NCBI RefSeq assembly: GCF_963678635.1
Contig: NC_087070.1
Location: 36,151,109 to 36,211,108, forward strand
DNA length: 60,000 bases
Direction of reading: 5' to 3'
DNA from: Symsagittifera roscoffensis
Taxonomy: Eukaryota > Xenacoelomorpha > Acoela > Convolutidae
Below are positions 1 through 10,769 of this stretch, piece by piece. The translations under genes were made by a program, and so were the position numbers. Under the pieces are notes generated by a model that saw nothing but the letters and a program-made list of their open reading frames with translations, did no database searches and was not told the origin of the DNA. The number at the start of each line of letters is the position of its first letter. Within the stretch, counting starts at the first letter, position 1.

Positions 1-244
1 TGCTCAATTCTGATTGGTTGATAGCAAATTTTTGAAAATTCCATGGTTAGATTGGATGATTTTCTTTTCAGCTAGGCTAAATAGCGCATCTATTCTGATT
101 TTCTTTCACGTCAAAAACAATTGTTCAAGAAATTTGCTGTTTTTATTCGCTTTTACTCATTTTTTGAGCCTATTCAACTTTTCTTTACTGAAAATTTGGG
201 ACATTCTAAATCTCCCATTTTTTTTTCTTTTTCTTCCTATTGAG

Positions 245-493
245 ATGTCGTTACTCAATAGAACCAAAATAATTGCATGTCTTGAATGTGGAAGAGAATA
301 CACATGTAAAGATGTGTCAAGACATCGAAAGCACTGTGACGTTTTAAAGTGTTCCAATTGTAACTTTTATACATTTAGCAGCGAGGAACTTACTAATCAT
401 ATCAAGATGAAGCAGTGTCAATATAATGTTAAAATATGTACTCGGCAGTCTCAGAAAACACTCCAAGAGAAGGTTAAACTGATATACTTTTAA
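245..493 (+). CDS. Small ORF with two C2HC zinc-finger-like motifs, possibly an exon
   Basis: From the ATG at 245 the frame encodes 82 residues with two cysteine/histidine clusters. The first is C-x2-C-x11-H followed by H and C, the second is C-x2-C-x12-H-x5-C. This spacing resembles small zinc-binding fingers used for nucleic-acid or protein contact. A pyrimidine-rich tract ending in AG lies directly before the ATG, and AAG|GTTAAA near 471 could be a splice donor, so the segment may be an internal or first exon of a gene that is mostly outside the window, or a relic of a transposon protein. No partner exon was found downstream. Function unknown; the ORF could also be chance. Confidence 0.3.
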   Translation: MSLLNRTKIIACLECGREYTCKDVSRHRKHCDVLKCSNCNFYTFSSEELTNHIKMKQCQYNVKICTRQSQKTLQEKVKLIYF

Positions 494-1957
494 GAAAAAC
501 ATAGTAGAAAATACTTTGAATAATATTTCTTACTGAGTCTGAAAAGTCTATACACTATATTTGAAAAATTTTTAGTAATAAATTTACAGTTTTTTGTCAT
601 TATTCTTGTTCTGTCATACTCAAAGGTTCTGATTGATGGCATAAACCAGTAACAATCGAGTTCAAATTGTCGTGAAACTTTCGACGGTAATCAATCCGAA
701 AATCTTTAAGCTACAGTAAAAACTCCATTGGTTGCAAGCTTGCGGAGATTTTGTTGCGATAAATTTGTAGTAAAAGCGAATTACATACGCTAAAGAGTGC
801 TTCAGAATTTGTTGAAATACAATAAAAACTGGATATTTATAAAACATCGCGTAATTGAAAGGTTTTGCCTAGTAACCAATTTAAAGTTTTCCTTGCTTAG
901 TGGTTGTAAAAGTAATCTTAGAGTAGTGCGTAGCAGATATTGGGGATTGATTTACTAAGAATTATGGTTTTTTTCTCGCTTTTTTTTTCTACATTTCAGA
1001 AAAAGAATTGATAACTGACCTTGAAACTGTTTGTTTTGCTGAAATTTGAAAATTTCAAGATAATAGTATACATCATTCTCAACCCAAAATTTACTTCAAA
1101 ATAGAAATTCAGAGTTGAAACAGCAATATAAAATTATCAAATAGAGAAAATCATTTAAAGACGTTTAGTAAAGAATTCGTGGTATTAATTCAGCTTCGGA
1201 TTGTTGAACGGTCGTTGAAACGATACATTTTTCCATCAAAAGTTCAATTTTCAAGTAATTTTTGTTCAAATTGGGTTAACTTGATAGATAGAAGATGAAG
1301 CAGAAACTGAGAAAATGAGATAGAAACTCGATTTAATTCATTAAGAGATTTGACATAATTTTACAAAAAATTTAGCTTATAAACCATAGTTTGAGAGAAA
1401 CACGGACATAAATAGTGTCAAAGATTGGTATTTATGTGTAATTCATTAGAAAAGTTTGTTATCCTTTGATATATAAGGTAACTTTTTATGAAAAATCAGA
1501 TGTTTTGAGGATAGTGTTTGTAAAGCAAACTCAATCCGACATCTTTTGGAAGAAGATACATAAAGCATAAAGCAAAAACAGCTTCCAAGATCTACATTTC
1601 ATTATTTTTTTAAACTATATAGAGTTTTCTTTTGCTTAATCAAAATCCGAAAATTACACAGTTTGCACCTTGATTTCCTTTGCTAAATCATTTTTTGAGA
1701 CGCGCTCTTTTAGAAGTTTTTAGATATTGTAGATGTTAGGAACTAGGTTCCCTTGCGTATTTCCGGAGGTTTTCAGAATATAACTAATAGAGCTGCTCCT
1801 AATTTGTTCTTATATTGTAAAAACACATTTATATTCTCATTTTTTACATATTTTTTTGAATGTTTTAACCAGCATCGATTCTTTCTCAATTCGATATTTT
1901 TGAGAAAAGTTCCCTTTTAAATAAGAAAAAAAAGCTATTTAAAATTTATTTTGCAAG
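494..1957. other. AT-rich non-coding DNA
   Basis: No long open frame, RNA gene or clear repeat was recognised. The stretch is AT-rich with many short homopolymers. Confidence 0.5.
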
Positions 1958-2885
1958 AAAAGTGATAGTTATTGACACAAAAATTGTAATTTTGCTGAAA
2001 TAAGTTACTCTAGCACCTATCAAGACAACCTTGAGGAAGACAATTACAATTTTTATCGTAATGATCAGATGGTGTCAATTCTAATTTGATTTCTGCTAGC
2101 AAATTGTTTGTTCAATTGATACTATTTTCCTCCTAAATTCTCCATTTTTGACTAAATTTTCTTGCAAAGTGTGTTCAATAGCGAAAACATGCATTAAGCA
2201 GAAAGCAAGGAAAACCTTAAAACATAGAGCATTTCTAGAGAAAATCATAAAAAAATGACTTTTTTTCCAGAAAAAGGATAAATATTGATCCCATAAGTTG
2301 TATTTTTGCTGAAATAGTTTACTGTAGCACCTAAAAAGGGAAACTTGAGGAAGACATTTACAATTTTTATCATAATAATCAGACGGTATCAGTTCGAATT
2401 TCATCTTTGCCAGCAAATTGTTCGTTCAATTGATGCCATTTTTCTCCTAAGTTCTCCAGTTCTGACTAAGTTTTCTTGAAAAATGTGTTCAATAGCTAAA
2501 TTATGCATTAAGCAGAAAGCAGGAATAACCTTAAAGCATGGAGCATTTCAACAGAAAATCATGAAAAATTGACTATTTTTCCAGAAAAGTGATAGATATT
2601 TATCCCAAAAGTTGTATTTTTGCTTAAATAGTTTACTGTAGCACCTAACAAGGGAAATTTGAGGCAGACATTTACCATTTTTATCAAAATAATCAGACGG
2701 TATCAGTTCTAATTTCATCTCTGCTAGCAAATTGTTCGTTCGATTGATACTATTTTCCCCCTAAATTCTCCAGTTCTGACTAAATTTTATTGCAAAGTGT
2801 GTTAAATAGCGGAATCATGTATCAAGCAGAAAGTAGGAATAACCTTTAAGAATTGAACATTTCTACGAAAAATTGTGAAATTATG
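1958..2885. repeat. Tandem repeat, about three units of ~314 bp
   Basis: The landmarks GCTGAAATA..GTTACT..TAGCACC, AGCAAATTGTTTGTTC and TTAAGCAGAAAGCA recur at about 1,963 / 2,276 / 2,590 and later in each unit, giving a period near 314 bp. Units have diverged by substitutions and small indels. The short open frames on the - strand in units one and two encode similar peptides only because the DNA is repeated; I do not regard them as genes. Confidence 0.75.
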
Positions 2886-3584
2886 TTGCAGAAGCAACAG
2901 AGAGATAATCATCACTTATGAAAAAGATTTTGTTGAATTTGAGCAAATATCGAATAAATTTTTAAGAAAAATTTATCTCGATTTTAGTCAATTTTAGCTA
3001 TTAACTGTTCATGTTTCATCACTGATCTGAAATTCTGTACTATTAAGGTGAATAACTTCTCTGAATTTGTAATTTTTGCACAAATTTGGGTTAATCATTG
3101 AGCAAAAATCTAGAAATTTTACGAAATATTGCTCTTAATGTTCATTTGTTTTGAGAGTCCTATTTAAATTCTCCCTGAATTGGACAAAAAATTAGTTAAA
3201 TATCCAATTAAAGGGTTGTAAATGGAAAATTTTTGATAAATTTGAATAATTTTTATTTTACTTTCTTAAAAATTACGGTTATTTTCACTATCTTTCACTC
3301 GTTTCAATTTCGATTCAGCTTTTATGAGCTTTCTTGTTAATGTTGAGAGCATTATATAACCCGCTTTGTTACTCAAATAATGCTTAAATTTATCGTATTT
3401 CATTTTTTTGTGAAAAAAATTTGGAAAATCCCATATGTCTATTCAAAGTTTTTGTATCAGTGTCTCAACATGATGCCAATTGAAATACAATTTGAGCTTA
3501 ATTTTAAGCTCTAAACGTATTTACTTTTTATTCAATTAAATCAGAAGCAACAAAAAACTTGCCAAAATCTTGATATTTTTGCAG
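2886..3584. other. AT-rich non-coding DNA
   Basis: Nothing supportable was seen here beyond AT-rich sequence. Confidence 0.45.
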
Positions 3585-3715
3585 TGCTTTCCAAAAATTT
3601 GCAGTTTGTTCCAAAAACTTTGAAACTTTTGCAATTTTTTCAGAACTTGAAATTTCTCCAAAAACTTGAAATTTTTGCAATTTTTTCCAAAAACTTGAAA
3701 ATTTTTTAAGGTTTC
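3585..3715. repeat. Short tandem repeat of a CCAAAAACTTGAAA-type unit
   Basis: A ~30-bp unit containing TTCCAAAAACTTGAAA and TTTTTGCAATTTTTT is repeated about four times with variation. The - strand open frame across it is a low-complexity artefact of the repeat. Confidence 0.6.
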
Positions 3716-4061
3716 AGTAGGTTTCAGCATAGTTTAAGCTAGATTGAGTACAGTTTCAAAAAAAGGATCATCTAATAAAATAGTTATTAAGTCAAATTAT
3801 ATCAAATCATATCGTGGTTTGAAGTTTTTTGAAAAAATATCAATTTTTTTTATAAGCATTTCCAAATTTTTGCACATCTTACCATGGACTTACCATGAAC
3901 CAATAAACATATTCTCTTCATTGCACATTCTACATGTAACACTCAAGAATTACATAACGCATGCCGAGATTTTTGCGAAAAAAACTAGACATTTCCACAC
4001 AAAATCCAAAAAATACCGTTTTTCTTACTATTTTCTTATCATCACACTGAAACTTTACCAT

Positions 4062-4350
4062 TCCCTATCTTAATACATTGGGAAATCTATTCCCTATGTT
4101 AATACAAGGAATTTCTAATCCTTATACTTAGGGATATCTATACACTATCTTAATACATGGGAAATCTAAACACTATCTTAAAACATGGTAAGATCGGCCG
4201 CCAAAAATTTTTCTGAAACTTACCATCTGAAACCTACCATCTTAATACATGGGAAACCTATTCCCTACCTTAATACATTGGAAATCTATTCCATATCTTA
4301 ATACATAGCTTGGAGACCGGATACTCTATTCCCTATCTTAATACATGGGG
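4062..4350. repeat. Minisatellite with ~28-bp unit (CTATCTTAATACATGGGAAA)
   Basis: About nine imperfect units related to CCCTATCTTAATACATGGG are arrayed here, interrupted around 4,195-4,230. The array stops about 45 bp before the first recognisable codons of the Gypsy-class element, so it flanks or marks the 5' truncation point. Confidence 0.75.
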
Positions 4351-4400
4351 GTCAACACCCACCCCACCCACTCTCCCTCACTCATATACTACTTGCGTCA

Positions 4401-4739
4401 GAAGTCAACCATGAAGATTTCATGAGAGGAGTAGTTGCAAAATTTGGCCCGAGGTGTTTCTTTTGTAACTTGGAAGGTCATTTTAAATCAGATTTCCCGC
4501 ATTTCTGGGATGCTGTAGCAGACATCAAGCATCCAAGGCACGAGAAAGCTTTATCGGGTGTGAAAGCCATCAAGGCCCGCCTATTGAGTGAGTCGGAGGC
4601 GCGCAGAAAAGAAAAACCGAAAGAGCTGGCAACGAAGAAAATGCAAGCGGTAACAAAAGAGACATGTGAACCGGAACCGGTGATTGCGGCGGACGACTTC
4701 CAGATTGATTATAGGGAAGGCGAGGGATGCTCTAAATAG
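4401..4739 (+). pseudogene. Gag C-terminal remnant with degenerate CCHC zinc knuckle
   Basis: The frame opens at 4,401 without an upstream gag. An ATG at 4,422 is internal to the frame. The knuckle reads C-x2-C-x4-H-x4 with Phe where the final Cys is expected, so zinc binding would be impaired. CCHC knuckles in nucleocapsid proteins bind element RNA during packaging. The following 80 residues are Lys/Glu-rich. A frameshift near 4,700-4,735 moves the coding frame to the next segment. This is a truncated gag end; the capsid part lies beyond the 5' break. Confidence 0.6.
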
Positions 4740-5214
4740 AGTGCAGCAGGAACTGGTAACGAAAGAGATCGAGCAAAAAGTGAAGCTCGAATTGGAAAAT
4801 GAGAAACTACAGGAGAAACTGAATACATTCGAGGCAACAGAAGTCGAAGAAACAAAGGCACCGAGTAGTTTGAGCATGAAACTCAATGTGATCTCCGGGC
4901 AGAGGTTCGGTATGGTGCCACAAGGAAGCAAAATTAAGTCATTAATCTCGTTAGCGGGACACCAGGTAATCAGAAATCTGAGTGAACCATCAGAGTTCAC
5001 CTTGATGCATTTGGACTCATATGCAGACTATCCGAGGCAAGTGGAGCCACGCACTGAGTCAAGAGCTGTGCGAGCACTACTAACAACGGGTGGCCCTCGC
5101 ATAAAGAAGCTTCATGGACACTACGTGGAAGTCTACGGACAGTATCAACTGATGCTGAACGTAGATGGAATCAGTATCTACACTAGGACATACGTAACAA
5201 CAGACAGTGACTAA
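4684..5214 (+). pseudogene. Gag-pol linker, coiled-coil rich
   Basis: This frame continues after the frameshift at about 4,735. It encodes a helical Glu/Lys/Gln-rich stretch with heptad-like leucines, then about 110 residues that lead into the protease. It ends at a TAA at 5,212-5,214. The next open segment (5,230 onward) is in the same frame and only five codons away, so one nonsense change probably split a single protein. I recognise no enzyme here; by position it is the domain between nucleocapsid and protease. Confidence 0.5.
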
Positions 5215-5229
5215 ATAGGGCAGATCTAT

Positions 5230-6180
5230 TTGGGTGAGGAGGAACTCAAAGTCCGCAGGATAGGCCATGACGCCATGATGGAGCAAGACGCAGTACACAT
5301 TGGATACGAAGCAGATATGACTGCACATCTGCTCGACACCAACGGAAAGAAAATCGGAGTCACAGGGCTTTTGGACACAGGAGCGGCAGTGAGTGTGATG
5401 CCGATAAAGACATGGGAAAGAATGGGCTTCACGAGGGAAAATCTTATTCAGACGAATCTCCGACTAGCGGCAGCCAATCGAGGAGCAATTTACGTAGCCG
5501 GAAGAACACCAATAACGGTCCTCCACACGGGAGGACGGGATCTTTGGATGAGCTTCCTGGTGGTAGAGAACTTGGACGACGCCGACCAATTCATCTTGGG
5601 CAGAGATTTTGTCAGGAATTTTGATGTGATGATTGACTTGAACAACGGTCTAATAAGGATTAGGAACCCGGACCGGAAGTATGTTAAGAAACCAATTGAT
5701 AGAATAATAACAGACAAAAACAAGGTACCAATTTTTTTAGACAGAAAAGTAAAACTACAGCCGGGACAAGCAGTGGTGGCAATTTTTAGAATGAGAAATT
5801 CAAATTCGTTAAGTGATAGTAAAAAAGTTTGTTTGGTACCGAATCCAAATAGTCAAAGTTCAGTGATTTTAGGCCCGAGTTTCTCGGTAACTCGAAACGG
5901 ACTGTGTGTCAGTGTGTTATTGAACACACTGGACACCACGGTTTCAATCCAGCGTGGAAAGAAACTTGGTTACGCTTTGCCGATGAGGACCGACTATGAG
6001 GAGACACAAAACTTGAAAAAACATAGTGTGAAAGACTGTCTTTATCATGCCAATAAAGATAAAATTTTAAAAAGGATTAATGAATTAAAATCTATTCATA
6101 AATTGTTTTTAATGGAAGTCCGACACGGACGACGGCTTATCGAGCTGCTCGAATTTTCCGGAACGCCCCTCGTCATATGA
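5230..6180 (+). CDS. Retroelement aspartic protease region
   Basis: The segment encodes a retropepsin-type protease that would cleave the element's polyprotein. The catalytic LLDTGA motif is at residues 47-52 and the second-half motif ILGRDF at 122-127, the spacing expected for a dimeric retropepsin subunit. About 190 residues of connecting sequence follow. The frame has no ATG at its start; it opens at a TTG codon after the TAA at 5,212, and the first in-frame ATG is at 5,275, so the true frame continued from upstream. The C-terminal ~20 codons run out of the ancestral frame after a frameshift near 6,115; the correct continuation is in the frame used by the RT. Part of a dead element. Confidence 0.8.
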   Translation: MGEEELKVRRIGHDAMMEQDAVHIGYEADMTAHLLDTNGKKIGVTGLLDTGAAVSVMPIKTWERMGFTRENLIQTNLRLAAANRGAIYVAGRTPITVLHTGGRDLWMSFLVVENLDDADQFILGRDFVRNFDVMIDLNNGLIRIRNPDRKYVKKPIDRIITDKNKVPIFLDRKVKLQPGQAVVAIFRMRNSNSLSDSKKVCLVPNPNSQSSVILGPSFSVTRNGLCVSVLLNTLDTTVSIQRGKKLGYALPMRTDYEETQNLKKHSVKDCLYHANKDKILKRINELKSIHKLFLMEVRHGRRLIELLEFSGTPLVI

Positions 6181-6202
6181 ACAAGAATCTGACAAACCGG
6201 TT

Positions 6203-7308
6203 TTGCCAGAGATAGAACACTTCAAAGGGAAAATAGGCGAGGGAGATTTTGAATTGCTTCGGAAGGTTTTAAATCGGAACGCGGATGTATTTTCAAAACA
6301 TAAGGCGGATATCGGTTGCTGTAACTTCGTCGAACACAAAATCGAACTTGAGGAAGGCGCCGTTCCACATAGGGAAGGTGCAAGACGAATGACGCCACAT
6401 AAATTGGAACCGTGCCGAGCGGAAATAGAATTGTTGCTCGAATACGACATGATAGAACCCTCGAAATTGTCATGGGCTTGCGGGGTAGTAATGGCGAAAA
6501 AGAAAGGGGGCAGCTTAGATTTTGTTGCGACTTTCGCTACTTGAATGCGGTAACGATAAAAGATGCGTACCCGATACCGCGAATAGACGAGAGCCTCTCT
6601 AAACTTGGTGATGCCAAGTTCTTCACCACTTTGGACTTGGGTTCTGCCTTCTGGCAGGTACCTCTGCGGAAGAAGCATAGGGAAAAGACCGGATTCGCGT
6701 GTGAATTGGGGTTGTACCAGTGCAAGAGGATGCCCTTCGGCTTGTGCAACGCAACGGCCACTTTTCAAAGACTGATGGCTCAGGCTTTGACCAGAGTGAC
6801 AAAGAAGTACAGGAATCTTGTGATGTGTTACGTGGATGACGTAGTCATAGCAACACCGACCCTGGAAGACCACATTGATCGGCTCGATGAGCTCTTTGGA
6901 TGCATGAAAAGAGCAGGCTTGAAATGCAAACCATCGAACTGTGAAATCCTTAGAGATTCGATCAAGTACCTAGGAAGAATGGTGGACAGGCATGGTGTGA
7001 GGCCGGACCCGGAAGCAGTAGAAGCTGTGTTGACATGGAAGGCTCCCAGAACGGACACGCAGCTCATGAGCTTCCTAGGGTTTGCCAACTATTACCGTGA
7101 GTTCATAAAAGGATCTGCAGACAAGGTGTATCCGATGCAGAAGCTGATGCGCAACAAAGGGAAGAAGTTTGAATGGAGCGATGAAGCTCAAACGGCCTTT
7201 GAGAACATAAAACGGGAACTGTGCGGGGCGCCAGTGCTAGGCATTCCTACTGAAAAGGGCATGTATGTTCTTGACACAGACGCATCAGTAGTAGCCAAAT
7301 GGCAGTAA
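6203..7308 (+). pseudogene. Ty3/Gypsy reverse transcriptase, frameshifted
   Basis: RNA-directed DNA polymerase domain. The N-terminal part (frame used to ~6,510) contains HKIEL..GA and RRMTPH motifs. After a frameshift at the G-run near 6,507-6,511 the second frame carries CCDFRYLNAVT, the LDLGSAFWQ block, MPFGLCNA, and the catalytic YVDD at 6,829-6,840. LGFANYYREFI and the thumb/connection region follow. These blocks in this order are diagnostic of Ty3/Gypsy RT. The frame stops at 7,306-7,308 just inside RNase H. The core motifs are well preserved despite the frameshift, which suggests relatively recent inactivation. Confidence 0.9.
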
Positions 7309-7309
7309 G

Positions 7310-7708
7310 GTGTTAAGTGACACTGAGATGAAATATGGAGCAAAAATGTTTGCAGTGGTCTTATTTGTGGAAAAGTACCGCGCATACTTGGGGAGCGCTC
7401 CCTTTAAGTTACGCGTGGACAACAGGGCGTTATCCTGGTTGAAGACATACTCGATGGATCAGAAAAATATAGGAAGGTTGATAGTGAGATTAGATGGCTA
7501 CCACATGATAATCGAGCACAGGATGCGTGACAAACACCAGAATGCTGACAACCTTAGCAAGAAAACCAAATTCCATGAAAGATTGGAGCAGAGGCAAGCC
7601 AATCAGGCAGAAATAAAGGAGGGATTCTCGTTTCTGGACAGAAAAACTTATGAAGCGCTTCCCTTAACGAGATGGTTGGACAAGTCTGGCAATTCCAGGA
7701 CATCCTGA
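7310..7708 (+). pseudogene. RNase H remnant with internal deletion
   Basis: The previous frame ends right after DTDAS, the first catalytic Asp region of Gypsy RNase H. This frame resumes at VLSDTEMKYGA, which in the family normally lies a few tens of residues later. The segment between them (including the catalytic Glu region) is therefore deleted, and a few residues are also missing before MFAVV. The rest, with the LRVDNRALSWL block and the HRMRDKHQNADNLSK end motif, is the normal C-terminal half. RNase H would degrade the RNA strand after reverse transcription; this copy could not. Confidence 0.75.
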
Positions 7709-7709
7709 G

Positions 7710-8273
7710 TTGCCGGTAGAGAAAGCGGCCGAGATAAAGATCCTATCCAAGAAGGACCCGGTGCCCTTGGATCTGTTGCTGCGCTCGAACCTGGTCCAGC
7801 AGGAACTCTCTCGCATGAACATTAACAGCCTCTCATTATTGGATAAGACGGTGCAGGTCACACCGCAAATGATGCGGATGCTGGGTGGATTGTTAGAGAG
7901 AGAAATGACCAGAGATGACCCTGAGTGGGCAGCAGCTATGGCATCACTGACAGTCAGTGAGAAGGTGAAGATCATGCCGTCCAGACGACAACACAAAGGA
8001 AACGAGAGGGATTGTAGGACAATAGTTCAGCAACTAGTATCCTCAAAACCCCACGAGGTTTTAACCAGTACCTCATACGGTCGGAAAGAACAGGGGAACA
8101 ATACGCAAAGGAAAACCGTTACCTTTGAGGATCAGGGCAAAGAAAGTGAGAAGGTTGAACGAAACCTGGTGCAAGATTGTTTGTCCGGGGAGACGAACGG
8201 TGAGGAGAGTCGGCGAGTACAAGATCAACACCCGGGACAAGGAAGTTTGTCCGGGGAGTCTGACGAAGATTAA
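7710..8273 (+). pseudogene. Pol region between RNase H and integrase
   Basis: The frame continues pol after a shift at ~7,700. It encodes about 187 hydrophilic residues without a motif I recognise: helical at first, then Ser/Glu/Lys-rich. Two frames are open toward its end (8,125-8,355 overlaps), which marks another shift before the integrase. It lies where Gypsy elements carry a spacer between RNase H and integrase, but it is long for a simple spacer. Confidence 0.5.
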
Positions 8274-8311
8274 AAGGTTCCTGATGAGAAGCAGGACCTG
8301 GAGAATAAAGT

Positions 8312-9406
8312 TTGTCCGGGGAGTTCAGATGGATGCGAAGAAAGCACAGAACTGACCCAGGAGATGGTGCAGACTCCCTCACAGACTCTTCAACAGATGA
8401 CAATTCCCGAAACTCAGGAATTGACACATACTCAGACAGGAACTCGAGCTCGGGATTGGAACTGTTTGAACTAGCAATCCACACACTACTAGTGGAAACT
8501 CGAGCAAGGGATCTGGATAGAGAGGTATACCAGGACCCTGACAGTGATCGCTACCTCATACCAGGTGAAAGAGTCTTTGATAACGCAGCGGATGATCTAG
8601 AAACATTAGCGGTATCGAAACGTTCGATGAGTCTGTTGCCACAAAAAGAGGTAGTCAGGACTGATCTTCAGCCATTCGAACAGGAAACACAGCCATTGGC
8701 AAAGATTTGGTGCGTTAAGATGGAAGAAGATACGCATCAGCCCAATGAGCTGAATAGTCAGATGAGGGTCATGAAGACGTACTTGAAGGCGAGATACAGA
8801 CTCTCGGATCTACTAAGAGCGCAGAGAAATGACCGCATGACAAGCAACCTGAAAAGGTGGATCCAAAATGGTTCTCCGGACAAAAGAGACATCGAGGAAG
8901 ACAGTTACCGCATTCTGCGACAGTATTTTATGCAGAAAGAGGGAAGGTTATACTTGAACAAGGACGCGATTGTGGCTTGCAGGAGCAGAGATGAAGACAA
9001 AGTCCTATACAAATATAACGCGATAGTGTTGCCGCAACTCTATCAGACAGAACTCTTATTCAGGTCGCATGATCAGATGGGCCATCAGGGGATCGACAAA
9101 GTAAATCAGAGAATCCTGAAGCGCTTTGAGTGGCCTGGAATGAAAAAGGCATGCGAGAAGTGGGTAGCAGCATGCCTATCATGCCAACAGGTCAAGGATC
9201 CAAGAAAATTGCGATTTCCTTTACAATCGATCGAGTCGTCTGAATTCAACGAGGTGGTGCAGATAGATCACCAAAAGATACGCATGACAGACAGTGGTTA
9301 TAATCAAGTCTTGGTCATGATAGATCACTTCACGAAGTATGCAGAGGCCGTGCCCTGCATAACTGCCTCAGTGGAAAATACGTGCGACCACCTGATCAAT
9401 ACGTAG
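8312..9406 (+). pseudogene. Integrase N-terminal and first part of catalytic core
   Basis: After an acidic N-terminal stretch, the frame carries the HHCC zinc domain (H-x4-H in RSHDQMGHQG, then C-x2-C in CLSCQQ) and the first catalytic Asp in the VQIDHQK block. Integrase joins the cDNA copy to host DNA. The frame ends at a TAG at 9,404-9,406, yet the same frame continues for about 100 nt with the FQSDNGTAF block holding the second catalytic Asp, so the TAG is a point nonsense change. A further shift near 9,505-9,545 leads to the next piece. The element is of the D,D,E integrase class. Confidence 0.85.
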
Positions 9407-10116
9407 ATAGCGAGACATGGTTGTCCGATGACGTTTCAATCGGATAACGGAACAGCTTTCGTGGGAGAACTTACAAAAGAGCTAATGCGACGTTCGCAGT
9501 GGCTCAGGCTCACTCCACGACATACCATCCTTAGACGAATGGCTTAGTGGAAAGGCAAAATAGAACGTTAGTGTCGATGCTGAGGGTATATTGTTACAGG
9601 TACATGACAGATTGGGACAGATATCTGGTGATGGGAGCTTACAATAGCACGCAACATTCCACCACCGGAGTTAGTCCACATATGATGCTAACCGGGCACG
9701 AGAAGTCTTTGTCCTTGACTTTCTTCTACCGAGAGTATGAGCGTAGGGAGACGTCACCACAGGTCTATGAAAAGGATGTAATAAGACGTCAGCAGGAGTT
9801 AAACGACTTATGTAGACGAAATACTCAGCAGGCACAGGCAAGGCAGAGGAAAAGATTTGACAAGAAAGCAGCTGGTGCAAAAGCTTATTGGGTAGGGGAC
9901 TACGTATGGGTATTTCAGAACGTCATACCACCAAAAGGAACGAAAAAGCTCCTAAAAAAGTGGAAGGGACCCTTCATGATTACGATCGTGCACCAGGAGG
10001 GACGCTGCTATAGACTGAGTACTGGCCGAGCCGCTCATTACGAAAACATTAAGCCACACAGTTCATCGACAGTGACTGGTTTATACCTGCAGACATGGAG
10101 GTGGGGGATTATCTAA
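9407..10116 (+). pseudogene. Integrase C-terminal part with catalytic Glu and GPY/F-like module
   Basis: From 9,407 the sequence holds the second catalytic Asp (SDNGTAF). From about 9,547 the frame opens with GLVERQN, which contains the third catalytic residue, Glu. Then come PHMMLTG, a basic helix, and a C-terminal WKGPF module with YRLSTGRAAHYENIKPH, typical of Gypsy integrases with a GPY/F domain. I see no chromodomain. The open frame beginning at 9,547 uses GTG and is not a true start. Together with the previous segment this gives all three catalytic residues, split by a stop and a frameshift. Confidence 0.8.
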
Positions 10117-10751
10117 TGATTGACCCTGCTTGTGAGGTCAACGAGAATGTCACCAGGGAAAACAACGATGGAAATGAAGTCATAGAGGATGGAAAAAGTA
10201 CACCACTGGACCTGGATCCAAATGAGGTGATTAAAGCAGACGATGAAACTTTACCCTATGCAGAAGAGGACTGGCAAGACCCTGAACAAAGGGAGGTTCC
10301 CAAGAACTAGGAACCGGACCTTCCGTTCACGATACAGACTCGACAGAATGACAAGACAAGACCCAGAAAAAGATATAATCGTTACGGCGACGATTTTGTA
10401 GTGGACAGTATAGACCTAAAGAGGATAGGGGAAGAAGTAGTGGGTCTAGAAGAAATAACTGTGTCACAGGACATTGACATAATCGATGATCACGACGAGG
10501 AGTGGGTCGATGACCGGTCCAAGCCCGAGGTAGAAATCGACGACGAGCAACAGCAGTCACATGAACACGACTTGACGAATTTACGTGTCTTGGAATCGCT
10601 GAACGAAATGACGTCGGACCCAAAGGAGACCAGTGTAACGATTCAAGATGTAGACCGTGAGAGCAAGAAATACAAAAAAACGAAAGGGATGATCCTTCCT
10701 GGGCTGCCCAGGAAAGGCAATTACTCATTCCTGCATCCAACCTTGATTTAA
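10095..10751 (+). pseudogene. Acidic linker region downstream of integrase
   Basis: Overlapping open pieces (10,095-10,310 and 10,401-10,751) encode strongly acidic, Asp/Glu-rich sequence with no recognised domain. The first piece starts with an ATG overlapping the end of the integrase frame. The composition and codon use match the pol part, so this belongs to the element. It may be a solubilising linker or the N-terminal extension of the macrodomain-like protein that follows. Confidence 0.4.
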
Positions 10752-10769
10752 TATCCGGTATGCGATCGA

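Noticed and set aside
2096-2730. - strand frames of 106 and 60 codons
   Set aside because: They arise from the 314-bp tandem repeat and have no domain or start context.
3536-4073. Low-complexity frames on both strands
   Set aside because: Phe/Lys-rich translations of simple repeats and AT-rich DNA.
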